Shown in pieces: positions 29,162-29,334 of a stretch of DNA of 29,334 bases. The first letter of the stretch is position 1. Every line of letters starts with the position of its first letter. The stretch spans positions 1-29,334 of IMG/VR virus record IMGVR_UViG_3300047560_000243; one strand, given 5' to 3'. A model generated the notes under the pieces. It saw only the letters and a list, made by a program, of their open reading frames with translations. It did no database searches and was not told where the DNA came from. Both the position numbers and the translations under genes were made by a program. The DNA is from a virus.

Positions 29162-29334
29162 TTTGCTTTCTTTCCTATGTTATATTTTGGAACTAATTCC
29201 CACTGGTCTTTTTCTTTATAAGAGACCACCTTAATTTGTGACAGTGACGCTTTCTGGTCAGCTTGTGTAGTATTTAGTATCTTTAACAGATCCCAATCCT
29301 GAAGCAGAGTAGCGATAGCGTTACGTCTTTCAAT
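29158..29334 (-). CDS. C-terminal 58 residues of a gene cut by the right window edge
   Basis: The frame is open from the window edge to a TGA at 29158-29160. It contains RRNAIATLLQDWDLLKILN, probably an amphipathic helix, then a polar stretch and a basic tail (KYNIGKKAK). No family can be assigned from the fragment. It is coupled to the 59-residue gene by an ATGA overlap. Confidence 0.7.
   Translation of the reverse strand: MERRNAIATLLQDWDLLKILNTTQADQKASLSQIKVVSYKEKDQWELVPKYNIGKKAK

Overview
The window comes from a large virulent T4-like myovirus, not from a cellular chromosome. It carries phage versions of DNA polymerase (gp43), replicative helicase (gp41), recombinase UvsX, exonuclease DexA and DNA ligase (gp30), next to virion proteins of the kind found in marine T4-like phages. 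Every convincing gene lies on the minus strand and most neighbours overlap or nearly touch. No gene-free stretch exceeds 300 bases; the longest are about 187 nt (27056-27242) and 152 nt (28830-28981). The host cannot be named from the sequence. I see no tRNA, CRISPR array, insertion sequence or attachment site.

Layout in transcription order (right to left). 29334-27243: two small genes, an Hsp20 chaperone unit closed off by UUCG-loop terminators, a GNAT acetyltransferase and two small genes ending at a strong terminator. 27114-19626: small early genes, then DNA ligase, several small genes, a polynucleotide-kinase-like P-loop protein, DexA, DNA polymerase and an aspartyl/asparaginyl-hydroxylase-like oxygenase. 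19625-11184: thioredoxin, UvsX, a small gene and gp41, followed without a break by a TET/JBP-like dioxygenase, a class II glutamine amidotransferase, a GNAT-like protein, an amino acid:DNA transferase-like protein, an unknown 140-residue protein, a P-loop kinase and an HExxH metallopeptidase. 11111-1: head and virion genes, several starting with the same short M-x-x-F/Y-x-x-hydrophobic-x-E peptide, plus a Dps protein and two proteins with HxGH nucleotidylyltransferase domains.

How it fits together: three near-identical sigma70-type promoters (TTGYCT-17 bp-TATAAT), placed right after stop codons, appear to drive the early/replication blocks. T4-late-like octamers sit in the gaps of the structural block. 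The most interesting part is 11922-16564. It has the parts list of a DNA base hypermodification pathway (oxidation, phosphorylation, amine transfer, ammonia supply, acylation). Three of its enzymes end in the same (S/G)-L-E-x-F peptide as the DNA polymerase, which suggests they are tethered to the sliding clamp and modify DNA as it is replicated. A second theme is a set of enzymes (ligase-like, nucleotidylyltransferase, nuclease-like) that seem to be targeted into the capsid and may be injected with the genome. Functions rest on motif reading only; no database search was possible.
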